Below are positions 9,992 through 21,600 of a DNA stretch of 64,000 nucleotides, piece by piece. The stretch is from Glebionis coronaria. Taxonomy: Eukaryota > Streptophyta > Magnoliopsida > Asterales > Asteraceae. Position 1 is the stretch's first letter; each line of letters starts with the position of its first letter. The notes beneath the pieces were generated by a model that worked only from the letters and a program-made list of their open reading frames with translations, ran no database searches and was not told the origin of the DNA. The stretch is taken from contig CM046874.1 of assembly GCA_025667525.1 (NCBI GenBank), positions 424,350,400 through 424,414,399 on the forward strand, written 5' to 3'. The translations under genes and the position numbers were made by a program.

Positions 9992-12851
9992 ATGGCTCAT
10001 AGAAACAGCCCTACCATTGGATCCGTGCTGAATGTCATGACCCAAGACCAATTAAACCATTTTTGTACAAATTATTTCATCCCTACCAACCTACACCCCT
10101 CACTTCCTGGCGCCGGAGACCTCATAACTGAGGCTCCAGCGGGTAAGATAGGCATGTATACTCGCCTTTTTGATGCGGCTAATTACCGCATCCCTTTCAC
10201 CCACTTTCTTGTAGATCTGCTAGGATATTATGATGTACACATTAGTCAGCTCCACTGCATAGGTGCCTGTAAGATTAGCCAATTCGAGATTCTTTGCCGT
10301 GCTAGGAGAATCCCTCCAACCGTAGAATTATTCCGGCTCTTTTATGTTCCCAACATAGTAAACGGTTGGGTATCTTTTAAGAAACGAGCCTCCAACAGTC
10401 CCCAATCGCACAATAAACCAATGGATTCATTGAAAAATTGGTATGATCACTACTTTTTCATTGACGCAGTGGTATGGCCGGACGATTACATCATTAGAAC
10501 TAGGATTCCTCACGACCCCAAGCCGCACACAAGTACATACAACCCCCGTCACTCCCAAGAGTTAGATCTGAATAGGACTGGATTCCACAGAAACCTTCCC
10601 GAATCATTCCTATGTTTGCTAGGAATTAGCCGCAATTACTTTGGTCCATCCAATAGGTATCCCGTTTTTTGGAGAAGGCAGGGCGAAGGTAGGCTAACGT
10701 CCGTACGCCAAAAAAAAATGTATACACTTATTTGATAAATAACTAACATATGTTGTTTTGTGCTGGACAGAAATGAACTTTTTTGGACTGTTGCGCCATG
10801 GCGACCCGAAGCTTGTGCCGAAGGGTCTTCGTCCTCTTCGTGAGAATGAACAACCCCTTCTTGAGCATACCCGCCCCGTGACGGTGGCTCTTGAAGCCGT
10901 GCCAGATCCTCATTCGGACGAGGAAAATCATGGAAATAATGTTGATGGTGATAACCAGGTGAATGAAGGAGGAGCCGGGCCCTCCTCACCACATAGGGAA
11001 CAGCAGGGGGACAATATTGAACTAACCACCTCCAGTATTCGCCGACTGATGGGCGATGATGATGATGAAGTACAACAACATGTCAACCTGGAAGAAGAGG
11101 AGGAAGAAGAAGTCGAGGAGGAGATCGACGAAACAACAATGCAGCCCGTCGCCAGGCGTACACGAAAAAGAAGCAACCGTGTGAGGAGAACTGCTTCAGT
11201 CGAGATTGGCGAACACAATGCTCCTGCCAAGAGACTTCGAGAAGACCACCCCTTGTATCAATCTGTCGGGAGTGCTACCCAGGGTTACGAGGCTAACCGG
11301 GCTGCTCATGTCGATCCCGTCACTCAGATTGCCCCAACCGCCTCCGAATTAGCAAGAAACAACATGTAAGACCCCATCTTAATGTGTAAGAATGACAAGT
11401 TCCCTTGTAAGCATTACTTAAAATATCTCCCAATACTTGTTGTACAGGGACAACCAGACTTGTGCCGTGCCTCCTTCTGACACCCAAGTTGATAAGGGGA
11501 AAGGGAAAGAAGTGGAAAGAGAACCTACGGCCCCCGCAAGGTCCGGCCCTGTATTTGAAGACGGTTCACCCATAGCCTCCCAAGACTTCCCCACGTCCGG
11601 CGCCCCTCAACCATTCAACCCAGTATGGAATATTACCACGGCGTCACGACTGAGGAACGCTGATGAGTGCCGGGAGTACCTCAACAACTGCATACCACCA
11701 AGCTTGGTGCAAGAGGTAAACTCGCTCAGTCATGCAGACTTGGCGGATGAGTACAATGGCACTCTGGTACACCAAATGGCGATGGGAACCTCGATGAGGG
11801 TTAGGTTTGAAGCCGCGCTTGGGCATGTTGACTCTCTCAAGAGGAAAGTTGGACGGAGGGAGAAAATGATTGAAGATAATGAAGCTCAGATTGCTGACCT
11901 CCAATCCCAACTGGTCAATGCCGAGGCGACCATTAAAAAACAGTCAGCCCGCGCGAGTGAATACGACCAGCAAGTATCCAACCTTGAGTCACAACTAGAT
12001 GCTGCAACCACCAAGGTACATATCCGTGCCGCACCACCCATATTACAAAAGGAATGTGCTAACACGTTTTTTCCTTATAGGTAGCCACGGCGGAAGCTTC
12101 TGCCGACTCGTACTCCAGCCAAGTAGACGTGCTTAAGCAGAAACTAGAGGACGCGCACCTGGCCGTCCAAAACATGGAAAAAGTACAAAAGGACCTTGCT
12201 GATGAGAGGGCGGTCGTCCAAGAACTGAAAGAGGCATTTGCCCAAAAAGAGTTGATGATTGATGCCCTCACTGCTGAGCGTGACAATGTGTTATGCCCCC
12301 AACTGCTAACAGCCATTGCCGGCCGTAGGTGGATGGTTGGGCATGGAGCACGCCTGGCCGTCATGAAGGTGCTAGAGGCCCCGGACTTTGTGCAACAATT
12401 CGCCAACCTTGTGTCTGATGGTATTGACCACGGACGGCACGAGGGAATGGTTGAGGCTGCTGAGCTGATCACGAAAGGGAAGGACGTTACCAACCATGCC
12501 TTTTTTAAACCTGAAGCTGCTAGCAAAATGACTGCCTCCATGGCCGCGATGCAAAATCTGCACTATCCATTTTTGGATGAGCTGGAGGCCACCAAAGATG
12601 CGCCAAATATTGAAATTATGGAAAAGCTCAGTCTTAGCGCGTCTTCCAGTGCTTCCTTTACTCCATCCCCCAGCCACCTGACACTCCCCATATACGAGGA
12701 CGTAACCAGAATCGTGCTTGCCGAAGAACCCTTAAGTGTGGCGCTGGAGAGGACTGCGACTCAAGCCCAGAAGCGGAAAGAAAGTGATGAATGGTTATCG
12801 TGTCTGGTCGAAGAGCAAGTAGAAATGGTTAAGTTTTTCCCTGCTATGTAG
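9992..12851 (+). CDS. Antisense four-exon gene of element B: gypsy-type transposon domain plus coiled-coil protein
   Basis: Four exons join in frame: 9992-10688, 10771-11365, 11448-12015 and 12081-12851. Each intron (82, 82 and 65 bp) has GT...AG ends. The product is 876 residues with no internal stop. Residues 1 to about 240 match the 'putative gypsy-type transposon' domain seen in plant retroelements (blocks KIGMYTRLFDAANYRIPF, HISQLHCIGACKISQFEILC, SLKNWYDHYFFID). A Glu-rich acidic stretch and a basic patch (RRTRKRSNRVRR) follow in exon 2, then long coiled coils in exons 3-4 (about residues 520-690), then a conserved-looking tail (RWMVGHGARLAVMKVLEAP). It lies between integrase and the 3' LTR, opposite to gag-pol. 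Antisense ORFs here are known in Tat elements; their function is unknown. Splicing is inferred, not proven. Confidence 0.85.
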
Positions 12852-13598
12852 GGTGCTCCTACTTATGATCCCTTTCAGACACTTTTGGTTTGTAACCCTT
12901 TGAATATTTATTGTTCCTATTCGTCCGTGCATGTACACGGCTAACAACATTTGTGTTTTGTATATAAGTCCATGAGTGACCACGGCAATTTTGATATTTT
13001 GAAAACTTGTGTATTTTTACTTGTGTTTAAATATTGTAGCACAATACTGCATGATATATCACGTCTTACACACAAAGAAAGAAAATACATACAAGTCTAT
13101 GATTTACTAGACATGCGACGTGCGTCTTTGCTATGCGGAGCACCGTGTGGCTACAGCATATGAAACTTACCCCAACGTCTTGTGAGTAAGGTGTCTAGTA
13201 AGGACACATGATCCGTGCGGCTGGGGTTGCATCCCTCTTACGCGGCAAGTTGAATTAGTAGGTTCACTTAATCCTCTTACCCCGCCTGGAGGCGTATAGT
13301 ACATGTACAGTAATTTTGGAAGAATGCATATGAATAAAACATAACATATTATAATATAAGTAAAATTCATACAACTAACAAAAACTCTAAAAAATGATTT
13401 GCACGAAACAAGCCGTGGAGCTAGCTAGGCACCACGGCATTTTATTAGAACGTTTACACTTTTGTTTGAACAATAATGACAAGTCCTAAAAAACAAGAAA
13501 AGAATCTAAACAAACATAATAAACACAAAACAGATAAAACCGCATGGTTCTTTATTAAGACCGCATATAGCGAAGTACCCATGCGGAAGCCGTAGCTT
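12852..13598. other. Region between the two convergent genes of element B
   Basis: This spacer lies between the antisense gene's stop and the integrase end. No ORF of note. A likely 3' untranslated region of the plus-strand gene follows 12851 (AT-rich, with TTTGTA words). The remainder holds repeated CCGC/GCGG-type words (CTTACNCCGC-like) but nothing identifiable. Confidence 0.5.
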
Positions 13599-16500
13599 TC
13601 AGAGATAGCACCTTTTGAGATTGGAGATATTCCATGTGCGCTCTAGGTCGCGGCCATCCATGTCACGTAGCTTGTACGCGCCTCGTCCCAAGGCCTCAGT
13701 GATTTCATACGGTCCTTCCTACTTAGGGCCCAGCTTTCCTGTGTTCTCCGCTCGACTTGCTTCGTTAGCACGATAGACGTAGTCTCCCGGTCGAAAAGAA
13801 ACACCTTTGACCTTGGCGTCATAATAGGCTTTCATCTTAGCCTTGGACTTAGCTTCATTGATGGCTGCTATTTCCCTTTTTTCTTCCAACAGATCCAGGT
13901 TGATTCTCAGCTGTTCATCATTCGTGACAACATTAACCTCCGCCGTGCGGATGGTAGGCATTCCTATTTCTGCTGGTATAACAGCTTCAGTGCCGTAAGC
14001 CAATGCAAATGGAGTATCCCCGTTCGCTGTTTTGATCATAGTTCTATGCGCCCATAGCACATGTGATAGCTCATCGACCCATTTACCACTTCGTTCATCC
14101 AGGCGCGCCTTGATGCCATTCCCCAAGCTTCTATTAGCTCGTTCGACGAGGCCGTTTTTCTGTGGATGCTTAACAGATGCGAAGCGACGCTTGATGTTCA
14201 ATGATGCACACCAATCTTTGAACGGGTTGTCCGTGAACTGCTTGCCGTTATCCGAGATGATTTCTCCTGGTAAACCAAAACGGCACACAATATGTTCCCA
14301 AACAAACTTCTTAACTTGTTTGCCTGTGATAGACTTGACTGCCTTGGCCTCTATCCACCGTGTGAAGTAGTCCATTGCAACAATCAAGAATTTAACTCCC
14401 CCCGCAGCTACAGGAAATGGTCCTCCAATGTCAATTCCCCACTTATAGAATGGCCATGGGGACGTGATAGGTGTAAGCTCCTGTTGCGGGTGTCGCGGTA
14501 CTGGCCTATGCACTTGGCAGTCACTACACTTGCGAATCATGTCGCGCGCATCTCTGTGCATGGTGGGCCAATAATATCCTGTTCGTAAGGCTCTGGCTAC
14601 CACAGATCGTGGACCTGCATGCATGCCGCACAACCCTTCGTGTATGTCACTGATTACGTAAGCGGCCTGACGTGGTCCAACATACCGCAGCCACGGCTGC
14701 AAGAAAGAGCGTTTGTAAAGGATGCCTTCTCGAAGTTCGAAATGCTGCGACTTCCTTCTTATGCGCCGTGCTGCTTTTTCCTCGTCTGGAAGGGTCTCAC
14801 TAGTCAAATAGTTGATAATTGGGGTCATCCATGTAGGTCCATCCTCTTCAACTATGGCAGCAACCTCCCCTTCCGTTATAGATTTCTCCTTGAGTATTTC
14901 CACCAAGACTTGTTTAGATAAGTGGGCAAAGCTTGTGGATGCGATCTTGCTAAGAGCATCCGCTTTCTTGTTCTCGCCCCTTGGCACCTGCTTGATGGAA
15001 AACTTACTGAAAGTCGCGATTAATGACTTGACCTTTTCCAGGTACCTGACCATGTTGTCCTCCTTAGCCACATACCCACCTAGAATATGGTTCGCTACAA
15101 GCCGTGAGTCCACGTAGGCCTCAAGGTTGCGGACTCCCATTCTAACGGCGATTTTTAAACCCGCAATTAATGCTTCATATTCCGCTTCGTTGTTGGTGGC
15201 CGTGAACTCAAAACGAAGGGCGTACGTGAATTCCATTCCTTCTGGATTTGTGAGGATGAGACCTGCTCCGGACCCGTCCGTGCACGAAGATCCGTCCGTG
15301 AATAACACCCATGGTTCTGTTGGGATCTCGTCTTGCTTGATGATTGGCCCTTCCTCATCCGGCTTCTCGATCAGGAAATCTGCCAGGATCTGGCCTTTAA
15401 CAGCCGTCCTTGGCCTGTAAGATATATTGTGCTCCCCCAATAGGATGCTCCATTTCTGTAGCCTCCCTGCCACATCTGGTCTAGAGATAACCTGCTTGAT
15501 TGGCTGATCCGTAATGACTACAATCGGGTGCGCCTGGAAGTACCGGCGCAACCGCTTTGTAGCAAACACTAGTGCTAACACCAATTTTTCCATGGAGGAA
15601 TAATTCAACTCCGGCCCTTGTAGTGTTCTACTTATAAAGTAGACCGGAGTTTGTACTGTATCTCTATCCGTCATAAGTACCGCGCTTATTGCGCCATGAG
15701 TAGCTGAGAGATACATAATGAGTTCCTCCTTTGGCCGGGGAGCTACTAGCATAGGGAGAGATGCAAGATGCTGCTTGAGTTGGCCGAAGGCTTCCTCGGC
15801 TTCCTTCGTCCACCGGAAGTCTCCCTTTCTAATGCACTTCTTGAGTGTCTTAAATAGGGGTAATGACTTCTCTGCGGATTTAGATAGGAACCTATTCAGT
15901 CCGGCTAACTTCCCATTTAAGGATTGCACCTCCTTCCGTGTCTGCGGGGACGGCAGTTGTATCACTGCATCCGTCTTCTCTGGGCAAGGTTTGATGCCGT
16001 TTGGATCAATCAAATATCCGAGGAACATCCCCTCAGTTGCTCCAAACGTACATTTCTTTGGATTTAACTTCATGTTAATCCTTCTCAGAGTGTCGAATGT
16101 CTCTTGGACATCTCGGAGGAGTGCCTCCTCCGTGTGACTTTTTATCACCAAGTCATCAACATAGACTTCCAAGTTGCGGCCTATCTGTGATTCAAAAGCT
16201 TTGTCCACCAACCGCTGATATGTAGCACCGACGTTCTTCAGTCCAAACGGCATTTTCGTATAGCAATACACGCCCTGGCTCGTATGGAACGCCGTTTTTT
16301 CTGCATCCTCCTCCGCCATCTGGATTTGATGATACCCTTTATACGCGTCCAAAAAGCATTTAAAAGGATACCCACATAGGGACTCCACCTTCCAGTCGAT
16401 TTCCGGTAGCGGGTAGCAGTCCTGTGGGCAGGCCTTGTTTAGATCCGTAAAATCCACACACATGCGCCAACTTCCATCATGCTTCTTGACCATGACCGGA

Positions 16501-17159
16501 TTGGACAACCACTCGTGGTAGTATACCTCGCGCATGATGCCTGCATCCACTAGTTTCCGTACTTCCTCCAATATTACTTGGCTGCGCTCAGGCGCCTGGC
16601 CGCGCTTCTTTTGCTTGATGGGTTGGTAACCTTGGCGGATCTGGAGCTTATGCTCTGCTATCGCACGTGGCACGCTTGTCATATGCTTTGGCTCCCATGC
16701 GAATATATCTAGGTTTGCACTCAAAAGAGAGCACATGGCCCTTTTGCCGCTATCCGAGAGCGCCCCTCCTATGGATACCTCCTGTTCCGGATAGTCAGGG
16801 TGAATTGCTACCTTCCAGTTGGGAGGTGGTGATCCATCTTTGGGTGGGACAGGTGAAGCTGGTGTTGTCACGGTGTGACACTCGGATGTTGGTACGACTG
16901 TGTTGTAAATAGTAACGATTCCCCCCTCAACGGGGAATTTGATCATTCCGTGTGTCGTAGAGGGTACTGCCCGAATAGCCAAAATGCCTGGTCTGCCTAT
17001 GACTCCATTGTACGGAGAGTGTGAGCGTATTACCATGAAGTTCATCCACGCCGTAGTGGAATGTTCCTCATTCCCAATGGTCACAAGCAAACGTAATTGC
17101 CCTATCGGCCAGATAGTGTCTCCACTAAAGCCAGTAAGCGGCGACGTGGCCGGTACTAA
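13599..17159 (-). pseudogene. Pol of element B: protease end, reverse transcriptase, two RNase H domains, integrase
   Basis: The frame continues directly from gag in the same phase. Order: end of protease (GFSGDTIWPIGQ); reverse transcriptase with WRMCVDFTDLNKACPQD and the catalytic YVDD at 16152-16163; retroviral-type RNase H; a second, archaeal-type RNase H (VLFTDGSSCTDGSGAG, about 15270-15310) that marks the Tat lineage; integrase with an HHCC zinc finger (near 14540-14640) and the D,D,E catalytic core (GIDIGGPFP, ISDNGKQF, KNGLVERANR). A TAG at 13719-13721 interrupts the last 40 codons; the natural end is near 13599. There is no chromodomain. Otherwise the frame is fully open for over 1,100 codons, so decay is recent. 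Confidence 0.93.
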
Positions 17160-19262
17160 TTAGCTTCTTATTTCTGGGCATAACTGCACGGAACAGTGTT
17201 CATATAGTACCTCGGCTGACGATCCTCCATCCACATACATGCGACGTACATTATGTGTTCCAATGCTTATCTCAATAGTGAGAGGCGCATCAATCACATC
17301 GCTTGCTGTGATGGGAGGGAATGAGATTTCCCTGCCGCGTGAAAATTTTTGGCCAACTTTCTGCCTCGTGCGACGCTGTCTGGATTGGATCATGTATATG
17401 GTCGAAGGTTTGTCCTTTTGGGGATCCTTCTTATCATACTTCTTGTTGTTGTCTTTTCCATCCTTCCAATCCTTGACTAGGTGCTTGAGTTTGCCTGATT
17501 TGATCAGCGACTCAATATGCTTCTTGAGCTGGATACACTCCTCCGTGCCGTGGCCTTTGTCATTATGGAACTCGCAGAAGCGACTTCCTTGCCGACGTTC
17601 CGGGGGAGTGGTCATTGGGGGAGGCCTTGGAAAGTTCGCCCCTTCAGTCAGCAAGATCTCCCGGTAGGACATCTTTAGGGGGGTGAACTTATCGTCCGAC
17701 CGTCCGCCTTTGCTTTGGCTCTTATAGTCTGAACCCTTGTTATTGTTCTGATTACCTTGACCGCCCGACTGTCTCCGGGACTGGTCATTTGACCGGTACC
17801 CATTTCCTCGGGATGGGTAGGCCGCGGCAACAGCTGTTTCTCCCTCTATGAAATTTCTGACCCTTTCCATGAGGTCATCATATCTCTCTGGACGCTTGTC
17901 ATTGAGGCGCCTGATCAGTTCTCTGTCTGTTATGGCGTGCATGTAGTCAGAGATTTTCAGGAGCTCTGGCATGGTTCTTGTGCGTGTGCACTCATCATTG
18001 AAGCGCTCAGTGAAGGCTTCTGTGGACTCCCCCGGCCGTTGCTTGACAGTTGCCAATGAGACCGGATCCCTATTATACTTCTTCCTTTGAGTATAATTGT
18101 TCTCAAACGCAGTGCGTAGTTCCGTGAAACTATCAATGCTCCGTGGGGGAAGTGCCTCGAACCAGTCACGGGCGTTTCCAATCAAGGTCGAATTGAACAT
18201 TTGGCACCATATGGGCATGGGCCATCGCTCAATTTTAGCCTGCGTATCAAATATTTTGAGGTGATCTACAGGATCACCGGACCCATCATAAGTCTTGATA
18301 CACGCCGGCATGCGACGTTTGGTGTCCTCAGAATAGTTCCGTATGCGGAGGGTGAACGGGTCTTCCCTGGGATCCGCCCATGGCCGGGTGAGCCTAGGGT
18401 CATCCCATGGTTCACACCATGGACGCGAGAGATCCTCTGCTTCCGCATATCGATAGTAAGGGCCACCATAATACTCCTCGTTGTTTGGTGGTGGAGGGGT
18501 GCGCCTAGACCGGCGGCGCTTAGGCGGATGGTCATCTGAGTCCTCCTCAGACGGATCTGGGGACGATGGTGGTGCCCCATCCTTCGAATAGGGACCACTT
18601 TTTTGAGACGAACCAGGAGCCTTTCTCCCAGTGTTCATTCTGTCCCACACACTCGGGCGGCGTGTGGTTCTGGCCAGCTCTCGATCTGGCCGTTCGGGTG
18701 AACCATCCAACTTTTCTCCCTCTCGTGATTGCACCAGTTCCTGCACGAGGCGATCCCCTATGCGTTCAAACACATTCCGGGGTTGAGGAATTTCCTCAAA
18801 GGTACCCTGTTCCTGAGGTCGAGCTCTCCTTTTTCTCTGAATTTGGGAGGAGGTGATTGGTCTGGTGTCACCAAAGTTGAGTCTGGACTGGAGGTTCCTC
18901 CCCAGATTCAACCTCGATGCGATCCCCGGGACGATCCTATCGAAGTTCTGCGTGAGAACTCGAGTAAGATCCTCCTCGCTGAGTGGTAGGACCTCTACCT
19001 CTTCCTCTACCGATGGTCTGCGCGGCTCCTTGTTAGGAGGGTTGGGCGCACTCCCTGGGTCTGGATTGTCCAGGGTTGAGGTAGGTGGGGGCGTTGTGGA
19101 GATCGTGCTCGTTACCCCCAAGGGCTGGAAGCCGCTACGGTTGCCTGGTCCGCCTGCAAGGCGGCTAGGTGATTGGGTGGGGATGAGTATCCCTTCCCCT
19201 TGGGACTTCCGGTTTCCAGGATTCATATTCCTGGGATTGGCTTGCTGATGCCCCTTCGTCAT
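17160..19262 (-). pseudogene. Gag and protease start of element B
   Basis: 700 residues from the ATG at 19262, only about 62 nt after the 5' LTR. Residues 1-300 are Pro/Arg/Ser/acid-rich. The capsid core begins near residue 320 (KTYDGSGDPVDHL, WFEALPPRSIDSF, KQRPGESTEAFTERF). A Cys/His motif (CEFHNDKGHGTEEC) lies near residue 562, and the protease active site (YVDGGSSAEVLYEHC) near residue 675. The TAA at 17160-17162 falls about 20 residues after that active site, inside the protease domain. It is therefore a premature stop and not the natural gag/pol boundary; pol continues in the same phase. Readthrough cannot be excluded. Confidence 0.92.
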
Positions 19263-19304
19263 TGGAATTTGAGATGAGGTTTTGTTCTAGCTTAGTGTTA
19301 TGGG

Positions 19305-19321
19305 TCCCACGGATGGCGCCA
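19305..19321 (-). promoter_or_regulatory. Primer-binding site of element B
   Basis: On the minus strand it reads TGGCGCCATCCGTGGGA, three bases after the 5' LTR end. It resembles the Tat-type site TGGCGCCGTCTGTGGGA. Its first bases can pair with the LTR end in a 7-bp hairpin (CCAACTT / AAGTTGG). Confidence 0.8.
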
Positions 19322-19324
19322 ACT

Positions 19325-19907
19325 TGTTGATGCAAAAGTTGGTTGATCCTTGCTAGACCCGAATTAGGCTTAATTCGGGTTGGCTGGGCTCCGGCTCCTG
19401 CACCAAGTGAATCGTTTGGTTGGGATCCTGCACACTAAACAGCACGCGTTAGGCTTACCATGGGAATGTTTCCCACGATTAGACTCCGGCGTGAGAGTAA
19501 GTAATCGATTCAGGGTTTATGTGAGTTTAGAGTACAAGTCGTAATACCTTTGTGGAACCCTTGGGGGTTCCTTTTATAGGCAGTGAAACCCTAGTGGGCT
19601 TCCACTGATGCTTCGGCCCCAAGGAAGAGATAATCACCAGAATTAGAATGATTGTTATCTTCTAATCTTGGTAGTGAATATCCTCTCTTATTGGGATAAA
19701 GATATTCCTAGACAGAATATTATTCTGTCTAACCCTATGTCGGCCGCACACATGTGCACCGGGCCGTGGGCCGCACACATGTGCGCGGTTACTGTTCATC
19801 CAAGCCCATAAGCCTGAATGACATTATTCCACCCATCTGTGGTGGGCCGGATACGGGTAGTACCCATGGGCCGGGTTCATGACCCGGCTGGGGACTATAC
19901 GTCATCA
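19325..19907 (-). repeat. 5' LTR of element B
   Basis: 583 bp, same length as the 3' LTR with six transitions between them, and followed on the right by the TTAAG target duplication (19908-19912). Open frames inside are shadows. Confidence 0.96.
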
Positions 19908-19912
19908 TTAAG

Positions 19913-20950
19913 CTTGATGTGCACCAGAATGTTTCCTCTAAGGAGTGACAAGATTGAAAACTATGTCAACGGACTCCCTGACAACATTCATGACAGTGTG
20001 CTAGCTTCACGACCCACTACCGTTGAAGGTGCTATGGAATTTGCGACTGAGCTGATCAACAAGTGAGCCCACAATCTATCCGAGAGGCAAACGGACAACA
20101 AGAGGAAATCCGATGAAAACTCTCGTAGTCAGCACCAGCAGCCTTCCAAAAAGCAAAACGTTGGGCAAGCGGATGACACTACTCCCACAACCCGCACCAA
20201 GAACTACTCAGGGACCAAGCCTAAGTGTTCAAAGTTCAACTACCTTCATGTTGCTGTAGGACAATGCCAAGGGTGCTACAAGTGTAGCCAACAAGGCCAT
20301 TTTGCTCGCAATTGTCAAACCCATGTTGCTACCCCAGGTCGACCCAACACCAATCCTGGAAACAGCAACAAGGGCAAGTCCAACGCACGAAGGAGTGAAA
20401 GTGGGCAACAGGGAAACCGAAACCCCACTGGTGGGAGCAGTAGCGGACCAAAGAAAGCTGTGGTATGTTACTAGTGTGGAACCCCTGGGCACGTGAGACC
20501 TGATTGTCCCAAGTGGGCCAACCAGAAGAAGGACAACAAGGGAACTCCTTCGCAAGTGTACATGGCTGGCAATGCCCAAGCAAATCCAGGCTCCAACACC
20601 GTACCTGGTACGTTCTTACTAAACCAATGACATGCATCTATCTTGTCTGATACATGTGTAGACCAAAGCACTACAATTGATAAATTTAGTAAGGTAATGG
20701 AAATCCCTCCGATAGTTCTAGACTCCCATTATACGGTGGAATAGTCGACGGAAAAGTTATGATAGTTAATCACCATCATCCGAGGTTGTTCCTTAAAAAC
20801 TTTCCAAATCAGCCGTTTTATGCCAATCAGATCCTAGAAAGCCTTGATAGCTTTGATGTCGTTATTAGCACAAATTGACTAGCAAGCTTCATGCAATTAT
20901 CCTATATAACCAAAAATGGGTTTGTGTACTTTGGTGAGAAGAAACCTTGA
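19913..20950 (+). pseudogene. Gag 3' part and protease remnant of element C
   Basis: Gag resumes in frame after the B insertion: ENYVNGLPDNIHDSVLASRP, then a Lys/Gln-rich linker. A zinc knuckle CYKCSQQGHFARNC follows, and then a second knuckle (CGTPGHVRPDC) broken by a TAG after its first cysteine. A TGA at 20064-20066 and another near 20628 interrupt it. The following stretch keeps the order of a Ty3/gypsy protease but its active site reads DTCVDQS where DTG is expected, and later parts (DSFDVVISTN, then a stop) are decayed. All three gag stops are of C-to-T type. Confidence 0.82.
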
Positions 20951-21595
20951 TTATACTGGGGAGCCATAACCCCGATATAGTTAACACTAGATTTACTGTC
21001 ATATCTAGCACCAACAAGCCAGAGAGTACTTGGTCCGGGAATACTCCATTTCCCTAACTTGTCTCTTCCCTGCCTAAACCTGAAAGGCACATCCAACTCA
21101 CAATGGTTTTACTTTGTAGGGCTATGCTCGGCATTCCCCGTAAGGAGATGTTGAATGTCCCATGTTCTTGGACATTCCTCTTTCCTCTTCGGGCCCGATT
21201 AGTTCGAAAATACCATCACCCACTAGACTCTGGGAGATGTGATTTTCCTCTCTTTAAGAAGTCAGAGTTGGTACAAATTTTGAACCAATAATAGTGAGTG
21301 CATGACCCTTGTTACGACACCCTGCAAGGCGCGCACTTCTTTATTCTTGGTATCTTCTTTTATTTCCACCATTTGAGGTACTTCTTTTCTGCGCCCCTCT
21401 CACTCAACCCCGCGGTGAAGGAAGCAAATTCTTTGCAACTTCTTACGCAATCACCATCAACAACAATCTTAACCTCTTTGTTGGGTAGAAACTTTAGCAC
21501 CATTAACTAATGTTTGTGTCCCGCTGGTTTGAGGTAAAAGATCGTAAGTCTTTTCTTAAAGCTGTTGATATAGGAGGGGTTAAAGTTAAAATGTC
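20951..21595 (+). other. Unidentified interior of element C before insertion D
   Basis: Reverse transcriptase should follow protease here but is not recognisable in any frame. Short open frames at 21103-21291 and 21298-21510 show no motif. The sequence continues across insertion D at 49395. Confidence 0.45.
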
Positions 21596-21600
21596 TTGTT

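Larger units (their letters stand above)
8820..19907 (-). mobile_element. Element B: complete Tat-lineage Ty3/gypsy retrotransposon with an antisense gene
   Basis: The element is 11,088 bp, bounded by two 583-bp LTRs (8820-9402 and 19325-19907) and a 5-bp target duplication TTAAG (8815-8819, 19908-19912) in C's gag. Minus-strand order: 5' LTR, primer site, gag-protease, polymerase with a second RNase H, integrase, a 4-kb 3' region, polypurine tract, 3' LTR. The dual RNase H and the extra 3' region place it in the Tat lineage. The LTRs differ at six sites, all transitions, so insertion is recent. The 3' region carries a spliced gene on the opposite strand. Gag-pol has two in-frame stops, so this copy is probably non-autonomous. 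Confidence 0.95.

Noticed and set aside
14032..18989. Plus-strand frames of 80-140 codons opposite gag and pol of element B
   Set aside because: They are shadows of the GC-richer minus-strand polyprotein; unlike the 9992-12851 gene they lack splice continuity and recognisable domains.
8820..19907. Element B as a host gene cluster with a neighbouring spliced gene
   Set aside because: The spliced gene lies strictly between B's polypurine tract and integrase, inside matched LTRs with a TSD, so it belongs to the retrotransposon.
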